Shown here: one piece after another, positions 8,362 to 16,654 of the stretch
Layout: every line of letters begins with the position of its first letter
Position numbering within the stretch: position 1 is the stretch's first letter
DNA from: Micromonospora_I sp040659735
Lineage (GTDB): Bacteria > Actinomycetota > Actinomycetes > Mycobacteriales > Micromonosporaceae
Direction: 5' to 3'
Length of the DNA: 64,000 nucleotides
NCBI RefSeq assembly: GCF_040659735.1
Contig: NZ_JBFANZ010000011.1
Span: 79,569-143,568, forward strand
Made by a program: the position numbers and the translations under genes
The notes under the pieces: model-generated
The model's database searches: none
What the model saw: only the letters and a program-made list of their open reading frames with translations
Told to the model about the DNA's origin: nothing

Positions 8362-9173
8362 AGGCCAGCCCCGCCTATCGGATCTTCCGCGTCGTGGCGC
8401 TCGCCGTCGTGGTGATCGCGCTGCTCGCACCGCTGCTCTGGATGATCGCCGCGTCGTTCAAGACCAACGTGGACATCTACGACGCCGACAAGGCGCTCGT
8501 GTTCTCGCCCACCGCGGACAACTACGCCAACGTCCTCAAGCAGGCCAACTACGTCCAGTTCATCGGCAACAGCCTCTGGGTGGCCTTCGCGTCGACCGTG
8601 CTCTCGCTCATCCTGGGCGTACCCGCGGCCTACTCCATGAGCCGTTTCAACATGAAGAAGTCGGCGCTCGTGGTGCTCATGGCGCGGGTGATCCCGGGTG
8701 TCTCCCTGCTGGTGCCCTGGTACTACGTCTTCTCCAACCTGCAGATGGTCGGCGGGTTCGGCGTGCTCATCCTCAGCCATATGTTCGTGGCGCTGCCGCT
8801 GGTGGTCTACATCATGATGAGCTACTTCGACAGCCTCCCCGTCGAGTTGGAGGAGGCGGCGCTCGTCGACGGACTGACCCACATCGGCGCGTTCCGCCGG
8901 ATCACGCTGCCGCTGTCGGTGCCGGGAATGGCGACCGCCGGCATCCTGTCGTTCATCTTTTCCTGGAACAACTTCATGTTCGCCCTCGTGCTCTCCGGGG
9001 CGGAGACCAAGACCCTGCCCGTCGCGATCTTCGACTTCGTCGGCTACGCGAGCATCGACTGGGGTGGTCTCATGGCCGCCGCGACCGTGGTCACGCTCCC
9101 GATCATGCTGATCGCCCTGTTCGTGCAGAAGTACGTCGTCTCCGGCCTCACCGCCGGAGCCACGAAGGGCTGA
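8358..9173 (+). CDS. Sugar ABC transporter permease (MalG type)
   Basis: 271 residues, six membrane spans, with the MalG-type EAA loop LPVELEEAALVDGLTHIGAFRRITLPLSVPG. The start overlaps the stop of the first permease, giving fixed stoichiometry. Only 7 bp separate it from the galactonate dehydratase gene, so uptake and catabolism are co-transcribed. Confidence 0.93.
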   Translation: MKASPAYRIFRVVALAVVVIALLAPLLWMIAASFKTNVDIYDADKALVFSPTADNYANVLKQANYVQFIGNSLWVAFASTVLSLILGVPAAYSMSRFNMKKSALVVLMARVIPGVSLLVPWYYVFSNLQMVGGFGVLILSHMFVALPLVVYIMMSYFDSLPVELEEAALVDGLTHIGAFRRITLPLSVPGMATAGILSFIFSWNNFMFALVLSGAETKTLPVAIFDFVGYASIDWGGLMAAATVVTLPIMLIALFVQKYVVSGLTAGATKG

Positions 9174-9180
9174 GGTCACG

Positions 9181-10329
9181 ATGACAAAGATCGCGAGGGT
9201 GGAGACCTTTCTCGTCCCACCCCGGTGGCTCTTCGTGCGCGTCGAGACGGAGTGCGGCACCGTCGGGTGGGGCGAGGCGACGTGCGAGGGCCGGTCCGAG
9301 ACCGTCCGCACCGCCGTGGAGCAGCTCAGCGAGCTGTTGATCGGCAAGGACGCGCTGCGCATCGAGGACCACTGGCAGGTCATGACGAAGGGATCGTTCT
9401 ACCGGGGCGGGCCGATCCTGGCGAGCGCCGTGTCGGGGCTCGACCAGGCGCTCTGGGACATCGCGGGCAAGCACTTCGGCGCCCCGGTGCATCAGTTGCT
9501 CGGTGGCCCTGTCCGGGACCGGATCCGGGTCTACGGCTGGGTCGGCGGCGACGAGCCGAACGAGGTGCAGGACCACATCAGCGCGCAGCTGGAGGCGGGT
9601 CTGACCGCGGTCAAGATGAACGCCTCCGGGCGGATGAGCGCGATCGCGTCGGTCGCCGAACTCGACGGGGTCGTGCGCCGGGTGGCCGCGGCCCGCGAGG
9701 TCCTCGGTGACGACCGCGACGTCGCGGTCGACTTCCACGGCCGGTTCACCCTTGCCAACGCGCGCCGCGTCGCACCGCTGCTGGAGCCCTACCGCCCCTT
9801 CTTCCTGGAGGAGCCGGTGGTCCCGGAGAACTCGCACCTCATCGGCGAGTTCGTGCGTTCCACGACCACGCCGGTCTCGACCGGCGAGCGGCTGTACAGC
9901 CGGCAGGAGTTTCTCCCCGTCCTCCAGGCCGGCATCGCGGTTGCCCAGCCGGATCTCTCGCATGCCGGGGGCATCACGGAGGTGCGCAAGATCGCTGCCC
10001 TGGCGGAGGTCTACGACGTGCAGCTCGCCCCCCACTGCCCGCTCGGGCCGCTCGCCCTCGCCGCCTGCCTGCAGGTCGGTTTCGCGACGCCCAACTATCT
10101 GATTCAAGAGCAGAGCATCGGCATCCATTACAACCAGGGGGCCGAGGTGCTCGACTACGTCCTGGACAAGACGCCGTTCCGGTTCGTGGACGGGCACATC
10201 GAGCGGCTCACGGGTCCGGGGCTCGGCGTCGAGATCGACGAGCACGCGGTGCGGATGGCGGACAAGCGCGGCCATGCCTGGCGCGGGCCCGTGTGGCGGC
10301 ACCCCGACGGCTCGTTCGCGGAGTGGTGA
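9181..10329 (+). CDS. dgoD: D-galactonate dehydratase (enolase superfamily)
   Basis: 382 residues, the same length as E. coli DgoD and similar along its whole length (for example FYRGGPIL, ALWDI, QLLGG, QPDLSHAGGITE, APHCPLGP, IQEQSIGIHYN, PLWRH-like end). Mg ligands are Asp184 (DFHGR), Glu210 (EEP) and Glu236 (GER); the catalytic bases would be His186 and His285. Converts D-galactonate to 2-keto-3-deoxy-D-galactonate in the cytosol (De Ley-Doudoroff pathway). It sits between the transporter and the KDG-type kinase, and the aldolase at 4443 completes the route. One of the best-supported specific calls in the window. Confidence 0.93.
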   Translation: MTKIARVETFLVPPRWLFVRVETECGTVGWGEATCEGRSETVRTAVEQLSELLIGKDALRIEDHWQVMTKGSFYRGGPILASAVSGLDQALWDIAGKHFGAPVHQLLGGPVRDRIRVYGWVGGDEPNEVQDHISAQLEAGLTAVKMNASGRMSAIASVAELDGVVRRVAAAREVLGDDRDVAVDFHGRFTLANARRVAPLLEPYRPFFLEEPVVPENSHLIGEFVRSTTTPVSTGERLYSRQEFLPVLQAGIAVAQPDLSHAGGITEVRKIAALAEVYDVQLAPHCPLGPLALAACLQVGFATPNYLIQEQSIGIHYNQGAEVLDYVLDKTPFRFVDGHIERLTGPGLGVEIDEHAVRMADKRGHAWRGPVWRHPDGSFAEW

Positions 10330-10349
10330 CCCATGAAGCGTCCAGCGTC

Positions 10350-11303
10350 ATGAGCGCCGCCGACGTCCTCACGTTCGGCGAGTCCATGGTGTCCCTGCGG
10401 TCGGCCGCCCCGCTGGCGGCCGGGGGAGCCCTGCGGATGCACCTGGCCGGCGCGGAGTCGAACGTCGCCATCGGTCTGGCCCGCCTCGGTCACCGGTCCG
10501 CGTGGGTCGGCCGGGTGGGGGCCGACGAGCTGGGCGAGTATGTGCTGCGGCAACTGCGCGCCGAGGGCGTGCGCGTCGACGATGTGACCAGGGACGCCGA
10601 GCGACCGACCGGGCTCATGTTCCTGGAGCAGCGGACCGCGGATCTGACCCGCGTCCATTACCACCGCGCCGGCTCGGCCGGCTCGGCCCTGTGCGTCGAC
10701 GACCTCCGGGGCCCGTTGGCCGCGGGCGCCCGCATCCTGCACCTCACGGGGATCACGCCGGCCCTGTCCGACAGTGCCCGGGCGGCGGTGCTGGGGGCGG
10801 TGGAATCGGCTTCCGCCACAGGGATCCTCGTGTGCCTCGACGTCAACTACCGGGCCCGTCTCTGGTCACGCGACGAGGCCCGATCGGTTTTGTACCCGTT
10901 GGCGTCGCACGCCTCGATCGTCGTTGCCTCCGCGGACGAGCTCGACCTCGTCGGCGACGGGGGAGCGGACGAGTCCGCGATCGTCGCAAGCCTGCTCGAC
11001 CGAGGCGCAGGACAGGTCCTGGTCAAACTCGGGTCCGCCGGTGCCCGAGCCCACACCGCGGACGGCGTCCATCACGCCGACGCCCTGGCGGTGACCGCTG
11101 TCGATACGGTCGGCGCGGGTGACGCGTTCACGGCCGGCTACCTGTCCGGTCATCTCGACGGGCTCGACGTGCCCGACTGCCTGCGCCGCGGGGTCACGCT
11201 CGGGGCGTTCGCCGTCGCCGGTCGCGGTGATTGGGAAGGACTGCCGCGGCGCGAAGAACTGTCCCTTCTCGATCGCCACGAGACGGGAAGCACCATCCGC
11301 TAA
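10350..11303 (+). CDS. PfkB-family 2-keto-3-deoxy-gluconate/galactonate kinase
   Basis: 317 residues. Ribokinase-fold signatures: DVLTFGESMVSLRS at the N-terminus, GGALRMHLAGAESNVAIGLARLG (sugar-binding GG/N motif), GRVGADELG, and the ATP/anion-hole signature DTVGAGDAFTAGYLSG near the C-terminus with the catalytic Asp. The pathway position predicts phosphorylation of 2-keto-3-deoxygalactonate or -gluconate at O6. Start: ATG 10350 fits the family N-terminus; a GTG at 10326 overlapping the dgoD stop (GTGA) would add eight residues and couple translation, and cannot be excluded. Confidence 0.88.
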   Translation: MSAADVLTFGESMVSLRSAAPLAAGGALRMHLAGAESNVAIGLARLGHRSAWVGRVGADELGEYVLRQLRAEGVRVDDVTRDAERPTGLMFLEQRTADLTRVHYHRAGSAGSALCVDDLRGPLAAGARILHLTGITPALSDSARAAVLGAVESASATGILVCLDVNYRARLWSRDEARSVLYPLASHASIVVASADELDLVGDGGADESAIVASLLDRGAGQVLVKLGSAGARAHTADGVHHADALAVTAVDTVGAGDAFTAGYLSGHLDGLDVPDCLRRGVTLGAFAVAGRGDWEGLPRREELSLLDRHETGSTIR

Positions 11304-11337
11304 GACCGCCCACGCCAGCACCGCAGAAAGGCACGCC

Positions 11338-12567
11338 GTGAAGATCGTCGCCGCGGACGTCATCGTCTCCAGCCCTGATCGCAACTTCGTCACCTTGAAG
11401 ATCACCACGGACGAGGGCATCACCGGCCTGGGCGATGGCACCCTCAACGGCCGCGAGTTGGCCGTCGCTTCATACCTACGCGACCATGTCGTCCCGCTGT
11501 TGATCGGCCGCGACCCGCACCGCATCGAGGACACCTGGCAGTTCCTGTACCGCTCGGCCTACTGGCGTCGCGGGCCGGTCACCATGGCCGCGATCGCCGC
11601 CGTCGACGTGGCCCTGTGGGACATCAAGGCCAAGGCCGCGGGAATGCCCCTCTACCAACTCCTCGGCGGCGCGTCGCGCACCGGCATCATGGCGTACGGC
11701 CACGCCTCGGGGCGGGACACCCAGGAGCTGTTCGACTCGATCCGCAGACACCTCGAGCTCGGCTACCAGTCGATCCGGGTGCAGACCTCTGTTCCCGGCA
11801 TCAACGCGGTCTACGGGGTCGCGGCGCAGCCCAGCGTGGACGGGAAGCGGTATGACTACGAGCCGGCGCAGCGCATCCCGCTGCCGGCGGAGGAGGACTG
11901 GGACACCCGCGCGTACCTGCGCCATCTCCCCGCCGTGTTCGAGGCGGTTCGCGCCGAGTTCGGTCCTGAGTTCCCGCTGCTCCACGACGGCCACCACCGG
12001 ATGACCCCCATCCAGGCGGCCCGGCTCGGTAAGGACCTCGAACCGTACGACCTGTTCTGGCTTGAGGACTGCACTCCGGCGGAGAACCAGGAGGCGCTGC
12101 GACTGGTGCGCCAGCACACCACCACACCCCTGGCCATCGGCGAAGTCTTCAACACCGTGTGGGACTACCAGACGCTCATTCGCGAGCAGCTGATCGACTA
12201 CGTGCGTTCCGCCGTCACACACACCGGCGGGATCACCGCCATGCGCAAGCTCCTCGACTTCGCCGCGCAGTATCAGATCAAGTCCGGCATCCACGGGCCG
12301 ACCGACATCTCGCCGGTCGGCATGGCCGCCGCGCTCCACCTGGACCTGGCGATCCACAATTTCGGCATCCAGGAGTACATGCCGCACGGCCCCCTGACAA
12401 ACGAGGTCTTCCGGCAGTCGTTCACGTTCACCGACGGCTACCTGCACCCCGGCGACCAGCCGGGAATCGGCGTCGACCTCGACGAGACGGCCGCCGCCGA
12501 GTTCCCCTACGTGCCGGCCTACCTCCCGTTCAACCGGCTGAAGGACGGAACCGTCCATGACTGGTGA
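11338..12567 (+). CDS. manD: D-mannonate dehydratase-family enzyme (enolase superfamily, ManD/RspA)
   Basis: 409 residues from the GTG at 11338, with GAAAGG a few bases upstream; the open frame extends further left but only as out-of-frame kinase sequence. Family landmarks: ITGLGDGTLNGRE, YWRRGPVTM, DVALWDIK, the metal/base motif LHDGHHRMTP (Asp and His), LEDCTPAENQE, GEVFN and HGPTDISPV with the second His. Dehydrates D-mannonate and, in some members, D-gluconate to 2-keto-3-deoxygluconate. Having Pro rather than Ala after HG is, from memory, associated with the low-activity subgroup that acts on both sugars; this needs checking. Co-transcribed with the KDG kinase and gluconokinase. Confidence 0.88.
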   Translation: MKIVAADVIVSSPDRNFVTLKITTDEGITGLGDGTLNGRELAVASYLRDHVVPLLIGRDPHRIEDTWQFLYRSAYWRRGPVTMAAIAAVDVALWDIKAKAAGMPLYQLLGGASRTGIMAYGHASGRDTQELFDSIRRHLELGYQSIRVQTSVPGINAVYGVAAQPSVDGKRYDYEPAQRIPLPAEEDWDTRAYLRHLPAVFEAVRAEFGPEFPLLHDGHHRMTPIQAARLGKDLEPYDLFWLEDCTPAENQEALRLVRQHTTTPLAIGEVFNTVWDYQTLIREQLIDYVRSAVTHTGGITAMRKLLDFAAQYQIKSGIHGPTDISPVGMAAALHLDLAIHNFGIQEYMPHGPLTNEVFRQSFTFTDGYLHPGDQPGIGVDLDETAAAEFPYVPAYLPFNRLKDGTVHDW

Positions 12568-13120
12568 CGACCGCGCCGCCGCGACACCGGGGGATCCGGG
12601 CGCGCCGCGACATGTTGTGGTGATGGGTGTGTCCGGGTCGGGGAAGACCACCGTGGCGCAGGGAATCAGCAACGCCACGGGCCTGAGGTTCGCTGAGGCG
12701 GACGAGTTCCACTCCGAGTTCAACGTCGCCATGATGCGGGCCGGCGTGCCGCTCGATGACGCCGACCGCTGGCCCTGGCTGCTCGCGCTGGCCGCGTGGA
12801 TGGCCACCCGCTCGGCTGAGGGGGTGTCCACGGTGCTGGCCTGCTCCGCGCTGAAGCGGTCCTACCGCGACGTGCTGCGGCAGGGGCCACCGGGCATGGA
12901 GTTCGTGCACCTCGACGGGCCGGCCGAGGTGATCCGGGAGCGGGTGTCGCGGCGGGCCGGGCACTACATGCCCGCCAGTCTCCTGGACTCGCAGATCGCG
13001 ACGCTTGAGCCGCTGCAGCCGGACGAGATCGGCCTGTTGCTCGATGTCGCCATGTCGCCGGACGAGCTCGTATCAGCGGCCGTCCGCGGACTCGGTCTGT
13101 GCCCGGCCGGCGCACCCTAG
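12557..13120 (+). CDS. gntK: Gluconokinase (GntK/IdnK type)
   Basis: 187 residues, P-loop kinase. Walker A GVSGSGKT at about 24-31, FAEADEFHSEFNVAMMRAGVPLDDADRWPWL (gluconate and Mg region), CSALKRSYRDVLR and the lid RAGHYMPASLLDSQ, all diagnostic of GntK. Phosphorylates D-gluconate to 6-phosphogluconate. The start overlaps the end of manD by 11 bp. Its presence means the operon has both a phosphorylative entry (6-phosphogluconate) and a dehydratase entry (KDG) for aldonates. Confidence 0.93.
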   Translation: MTGDDRAAATPGDPGAPRHVVVMGVSGSGKTTVAQGISNATGLRFAEADEFHSEFNVAMMRAGVPLDDADRWPWLLALAAWMATRSAEGVSTVLACSALKRSYRDVLRQGPPGMEFVHLDGPAEVIRERVSRRAGHYMPASLLDSQIATLEPLQPDEIGLLLDVAMSPDELVSAAVRGLGLCPAGAP

Positions 13121-13333
13121 GGCCGATCGAACACGCGCTCCGGCCCGCGCATCCATATCGGACGGACGGCGTTCGGCCGGGACGGTTGAGCAGGCGGCAG
13201 GTCGGCCGCCAGGCGATCGTCGGCGCGGGCCAGGCGGCCACTGACGGGCCATCGGGGCGTCGCGAAGCCCGTGCGGCGACTGTAGCGTGCACATAGTACG
13301 AAAAGCATGACTGTCGGGGATGGATGATCCCGG

Positions 13334-14725
13334 TCAGCGCCGGATGGGCGCCGGGTGGCCGGGGTCGTGCTCCTCGAACGCGGCGAAGGCGAGCAGGTCG
13401 GCTACCTCGTCGACCTGCTCGGTGAGTCGACCCGTCGCGACCCGTACGAAAGGCTCGTGTGGGCCGGAGAAACACCGTCCTCCCGGGACGACGGCGACGC
13501 CGTGCGCGGCGAGCGTGACGAGGGCGGACCGTTCGTCCTCGACGGGCATCCACAGGCTCAACCCTTCGGTCCCGCCGGTGCGTACGCCGCGGGCCGCCAG
13601 CGCCTCGGCGAGCGTCCGCCGTCTGGTCCGGTAGGTCTCGCCGGCTTCGGCGACGAGCGCGCGGGTGTGCGGGTCGGTGAGCAGATGGGCGAGGCAGTTC
13701 TGCAGGATCCGGCTGGTCCAGCCGCTGCCGAACGTCCGATAGACGCGGGCGCGTTCGATCAACGCCGCCGCGCCGCCGAGGACGGCGAGGCGCAGGTCGG
13801 GGCCGTGTGACTTCGAGTATGAGCGGACGAACACGACCCGGTCGGGAAAGACCGCGCCGAGGGTCTGCACCGGCCCGGGGGCGAGGGCGGCGGAACCGTC
13901 GTCCTCGATCACCACGGTATCCGAACCGCGTAGCTCGGTGGCGAGCTCGGCGCTACGCGCGGAGTCGACGCTGTAGCCGGCGGGGGAGTGGGCGTGCGGC
14001 TGGTAGATGAAGAGCACCGGCTTGCGGCGTATCGCGGCGGCCAGGGCGTCCGGCCGTGGGCCGCGCTCGTCGCAGCGGACGGGGATCACCTCGGCGCCGA
14101 CCGCGTCGAGGATGTCGAGCAGTCGTGGCGCGGTGGGGTCCTCGACCGCGACCTTGTCGCCGGTGGCGATCAGGGTCTGGCAGAGCAGCATCAGGCCGTC
14201 GAAGCCGCCGTTGACGGCCAGCAGATCCGCCGGCGGAAACGGCCATGTCGGTCGGACCGCGTCGGCGAGCCGCTCGGTGATCGGCACCCGGGTGTATTCG
14301 TGCAGATCCCCGGCGCCCAGCGCGGCCGAGAGTCCGGCGTCCAGCGGCGGTAGCAGCGCAGTGTCCGGTACGGCAAGGCGGAGGTCGTGCACGAGCCGAT
14401 CGCCGTGCCGGCCGACCTCCTCGAAGCGACGCGGGTGCGGCACGTCGGGTGGGCCGATGACGACGGTGCCGGCGCGGCCGCGTCCGGCGATCGAGCGGCG
14501 CCGGCGCAGCAGGGACCAGGCTTCGGACACGGTGGCGGGGCTGACGCCCAGCCGGAGCGCCAGCGCGCGCACGGTGGGCAGTCGGGTGCCCGGCGCGATC
14601 GCGCCGGCCCGGATCAGGGCCGCCACGGTAGCTGTGATGCCGCGGGCGCTGGGTTCCTCGATCTGGGCCGCCAGCCACTGTGGGTCGAGGTGGGTGGTGG
14701 GGGAGTCCGAATGCGTGAGGTCCAC
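13334..14725 (-). CDS. MocR-type GntR regulator with aminotransferase-like domain
   Basis: 463 residues. N-terminal winged HTH (about 15-85: ITATVAALIRAGAIAPGTRLPTVRALALRLGVSPATVSEAWSLL) fused to a fold-type-I PLP domain. The PLP-lysine region is YSKSHGPDLRLAVLGG, the Asp region VVIEDDGSAAL and the Asn/Tyr region IYQPHAHSPAGY. MocR proteins sense amino acids, vitamin B6 or related amines through a PLP aldimine and regulate adjacent transport or catabolism genes. It is divergent from the operon at 14814, with an 88-bp shared promoter region holding a direct repeat. The effector is probably an amino acid or amine produced or imported by that operon (inference). The 213 bp downstream (13121-13333) contain no evident gene. 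Confidence 0.93.
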   Translation of the reverse strand: MDLTHSDSPTTHLDPQWLAAQIEEPSARGITATVAALIRAGAIAPGTRLPTVRALALRLGVSPATVSEAWSLLRRRRSIAGRGRAGTVVIGPPDVPHPRRFEEVGRHGDRLVHDLRLAVPDTALLPPLDAGLSAALGAGDLHEYTRVPITERLADAVRPTWPFPPADLLAVNGGFDGLMLLCQTLIATGDKVAVEDPTAPRLLDILDAVGAEVIPVRCDERGPRPDALAAAIRRKPVLFIYQPHAHSPAGYSVDSARSAELATELRGSDTVVIEDDGSAALAPGPVQTLGAVFPDRVVFVRSYSKSHGPDLRLAVLGGAAALIERARVYRTFGSGWTSRILQNCLAHLLTDPHTRALVAEAGETYRTRRRTLAEALAARGVRTGGTEGLSLWMPVEDERSALVTLAAHGVAVVPGGRCFSGPHEPFVRVATGRLTEQVDEVADLLAFAAFEEHDPGHPAPIRR

Positions 14726-14768
14726 GCCCCGTAGTTCACCACATACTGAGAAGAATGAACAGTAACAA

Positions 14769-14805
14769 AACTTCTATTGTCTAGCCTACGTCTGAACTTT
14801 ATTGT
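14769..14805. promoter_or_regulatory. Direct repeat in the MocR divergent promoter
   Basis: AACTTCTATTGT (14769-14780) and AACTTTATTGT (14795-14805) are near-identical, same-strand repeats with start positions 26 bp apart, in an unusually AT-rich stretch just upstream of the 14814 start. Paired direct repeats are the usual binding mode of MocR/GabR dimers, so this is a strong candidate operator. Adjacent ACAA..TTGT halves could add an inverted element. Confidence 0.6.
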
Positions 14806-14813
14806 TGCCGGCG

Positions 14814-15803
14814 ATGGCTACCTCACCCACCACCCCGCTCCGCCTCGGCGTCCGGCCCTGGTCACACCTCGTGCCGCTCGCCCTGGGCGAGGTCGGGGCG
14901 CCCCCGCTCGCCCTGCGCGTCACGCGCCTCGCCGTGACCCCGCAGTTGCTCGACGAGAGCGATCTCGATGCCGGCGAGACCTCGTTCAGCCGGTACACCC
15001 TCGCCCGCGCGGCCGGCGATGACCGGCTCGTCGGCATCCCCGCCTTCGTCATGCGCGGCTTCCGGCACCGCTGCATCCTGGTCCGCAAGGACAGTGCCGC
15101 CGTCGACGCCGCCGACCTGGCCGGCGCCCGGATCGGACTGACCGGCTGGCCGGACTCCGGTAACACCTGGACCCGCGCCGTGCTGCGCCGGGCCGGCGTG
15201 GACCTCACCGGCGTGCGGTGGATGGTCGGGCCGCTCACCTCGGACGCGGCCGGCGGCGACCGCATGGGCGGGATCACGCCGCCGCCGTGGGTACGGCTCG
15301 CCGAGCCGGGCAAGTCGCTCGTCGGCGGGCTGCTCGACGGTGCGCTCGACGCGATCATGACGCCGTTCATGCCGCCCGGATTCCACCGTGACGACACGCC
15401 GCTGCGGCCGCTCTACCGCGACTACCGCGACGCCGAGGCCCGGTACGGCGCGGAGCTGGGGTTCATCCCCGGCATCCACCTCATCGCCGTCAAGCGCGAG
15501 CGCGTCGAGGCGCGTCCGGAGGTCCTCGCCGACCTGATGACGGCGCTGCGCGCATCGCAGCGGGCGTGGTGGGCGAGCTACCGCAAGCATGCCGACACGA
15601 CGCCGTGGGCGCTGGCCGAGATCGACGACACCGAGCGGCGGTACGGCGCGGACTGGATGCCGTACGGGCTGTCGGCCAACCGCTCGATGACGGCCGCCTT
15701 CTGCACGGAACTGCACGCCCAGGGGATCGCCGAGTCGCCGGTGGACCCGGAGTCGCTGTTCCCGGAGTACGCCAAGATCGCCGCTGAGATGGGAGTGGAG
15801 TAG
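14814..15803 (+). CDS. Cytosolic NMT1/4,5-dihydroxyphthalate-decarboxylase-like protein
   Basis: 329 residues from the ATG at 14814; a TTG at 14802 would fall in the operator repeat. The fold resembles periplasmic binding proteins of the NMT1/4,5-dihydroxyphthalate decarboxylase family: an early FSRYTLARA segment, then AGARIGLTGWPDSGNTWTRAVLRRAGVDLTGVRW and GFIPGIHLIAVKRE, followed by a helical C-terminus with WALAEID. There is no signal peptide, which argues against a transport receptor and for an enzyme or a cytoplasmic sensor. It begins an operon with an amidase and an amino-acid-type ABC transporter (next gene starts right after its stop). Decarboxylase activity is not demonstrated by any motif I can see. 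Confidence 0.7.
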   Translation: MATSPTTPLRLGVRPWSHLVPLALGEVGAPPLALRVTRLAVTPQLLDESDLDAGETSFSRYTLARAAGDDRLVGIPAFVMRGFRHRCILVRKDSAAVDAADLAGARIGLTGWPDSGNTWTRAVLRRAGVDLTGVRWMVGPLTSDAAGGDRMGGITPPPWVRLAEPGKSLVGGLLDGALDAIMTPFMPPGFHRDDTPLRPLYRDYRDAEARYGAELGFIPGIHLIAVKRERVEARPEVLADLMTALRASQRAWWASYRKHADTTPWALAEIDDTERRYGADWMPYGLSANRSMTAAFCTELHAQGIAESPVDPESLFPEYAKIAAEMGVE

Positions 15804-16622
15804 ATGCGCCTCGCGTTGGGTCAGCTCGCCGCGAGCGAGGACTGGCAGGTCAATCTGAAGCAGTGCGAGGCCCTGGTGGAGCGGGCCGCCGCCGGCGGGG
15901 CCGACCTCCTCGTGCTGCCCGAGGGCGTGCTGGCGCGGTTCACCGACGACTTCACCCGGTTGCGCAGCGCGGCGCAGCCGCTGGACGGGCCGTTCGTGAC
16001 CGGTCTCGCCGAGGCGACCGCCGGTACCGCGGTGACCGTCGTGGCCGGGGTGCACGAGCCGGGGCCGGACGGCAGGGCGTACAACACCCTGGTCGTACTG
16101 CGGGACGGCCGGATCGTCACCAGCTACCGCAAGCTGCATCTGTATGACGCCTTCGGCTCCAGGGAGTCCGACAACGTCATCCCGGCCGACGGTCCGCTGG
16201 TGTCCTTCCCCTGCGCCGGGCACACCGTCGGCCTGATGACCTGCTACGACGTGCGCTTTCCCGAGATGGCGCGGCTGCTCGTGACCGAGGGCGGGGCCGA
16301 CGTTCTCGTCCTGCCGGCGGCGTGGGTGCGCGGGCCGCTCAAGGAGCGGCACTGGGAGCTGATGGTGTCGGCGCGGGCGCTGGAGAACACCGTCTACGTC
16401 GCGGCCTGCGGCGAATGCGGTCCCCGCAACATCGGCAACTCGATGGTGGTCGACCCGCTCGGCGTCGTGATCGGGCGCCTTGCCGAGGACCCCGACCTGC
16501 TGTGGGCCGAGGTGTCGCCCGACCGGCTGGCCCAGGCCCGTCAGCGGCTCCCCGTGCTCGCCAACCGGCGCTTCGCCGTAGATCCCACCCCGACCGGACC
16601 CCTCGCCACCACGACCGCCTGA
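15804..16622 (+). CDS. Nitrilase-superfamily carbon-nitrogen hydrolase (omega-amidase-like)
   Basis: 272 residues. The catalytic set is complete: Glu40 (LPEG), Lys110 (YRKLHLYD) and Cys147 (GLMTCYDVRFPE). Length and motifs fit small cytosolic amidases (omega-amidase, Nit, deaminated-glutathione or carbamoyl-amide hydrolases) rather than aliphatic nitrilases. The start immediately follows the stop of the previous gene. Probably releases ammonia or a carboxylate from the compound imported by the downstream ABC system; the substrate is not readable from sequence. Confidence 0.88.
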   Translation: MRLALGQLAASEDWQVNLKQCEALVERAAAGGADLLVLPEGVLARFTDDFTRLRSAAQPLDGPFVTGLAEATAGTAVTVVAGVHEPGPDGRAYNTLVVLRDGRIVTSYRKLHLYDAFGSRESDNVIPADGPLVSFPCAGHTVGLMTCYDVRFPEMARLLVTEGGADVLVLPAAWVRGPLKERHWELMVSARALENTVYVAACGECGPRNIGNSMVVDPLGVVIGRLAEDPDLLWAEVSPDRLAQARQRLPVLANRRFAVDPTPTGPLATTTA

Positions 16623-16654
16623 CCACCACCAAGCCTGAATCAAAAGGAATTGCC

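Noticed and set aside
14862..16643. 593-codon minus-strand open frame opposite the decarboxylase-like and nitrilase genes
   Set aside because: Antisense shadow; no family features.
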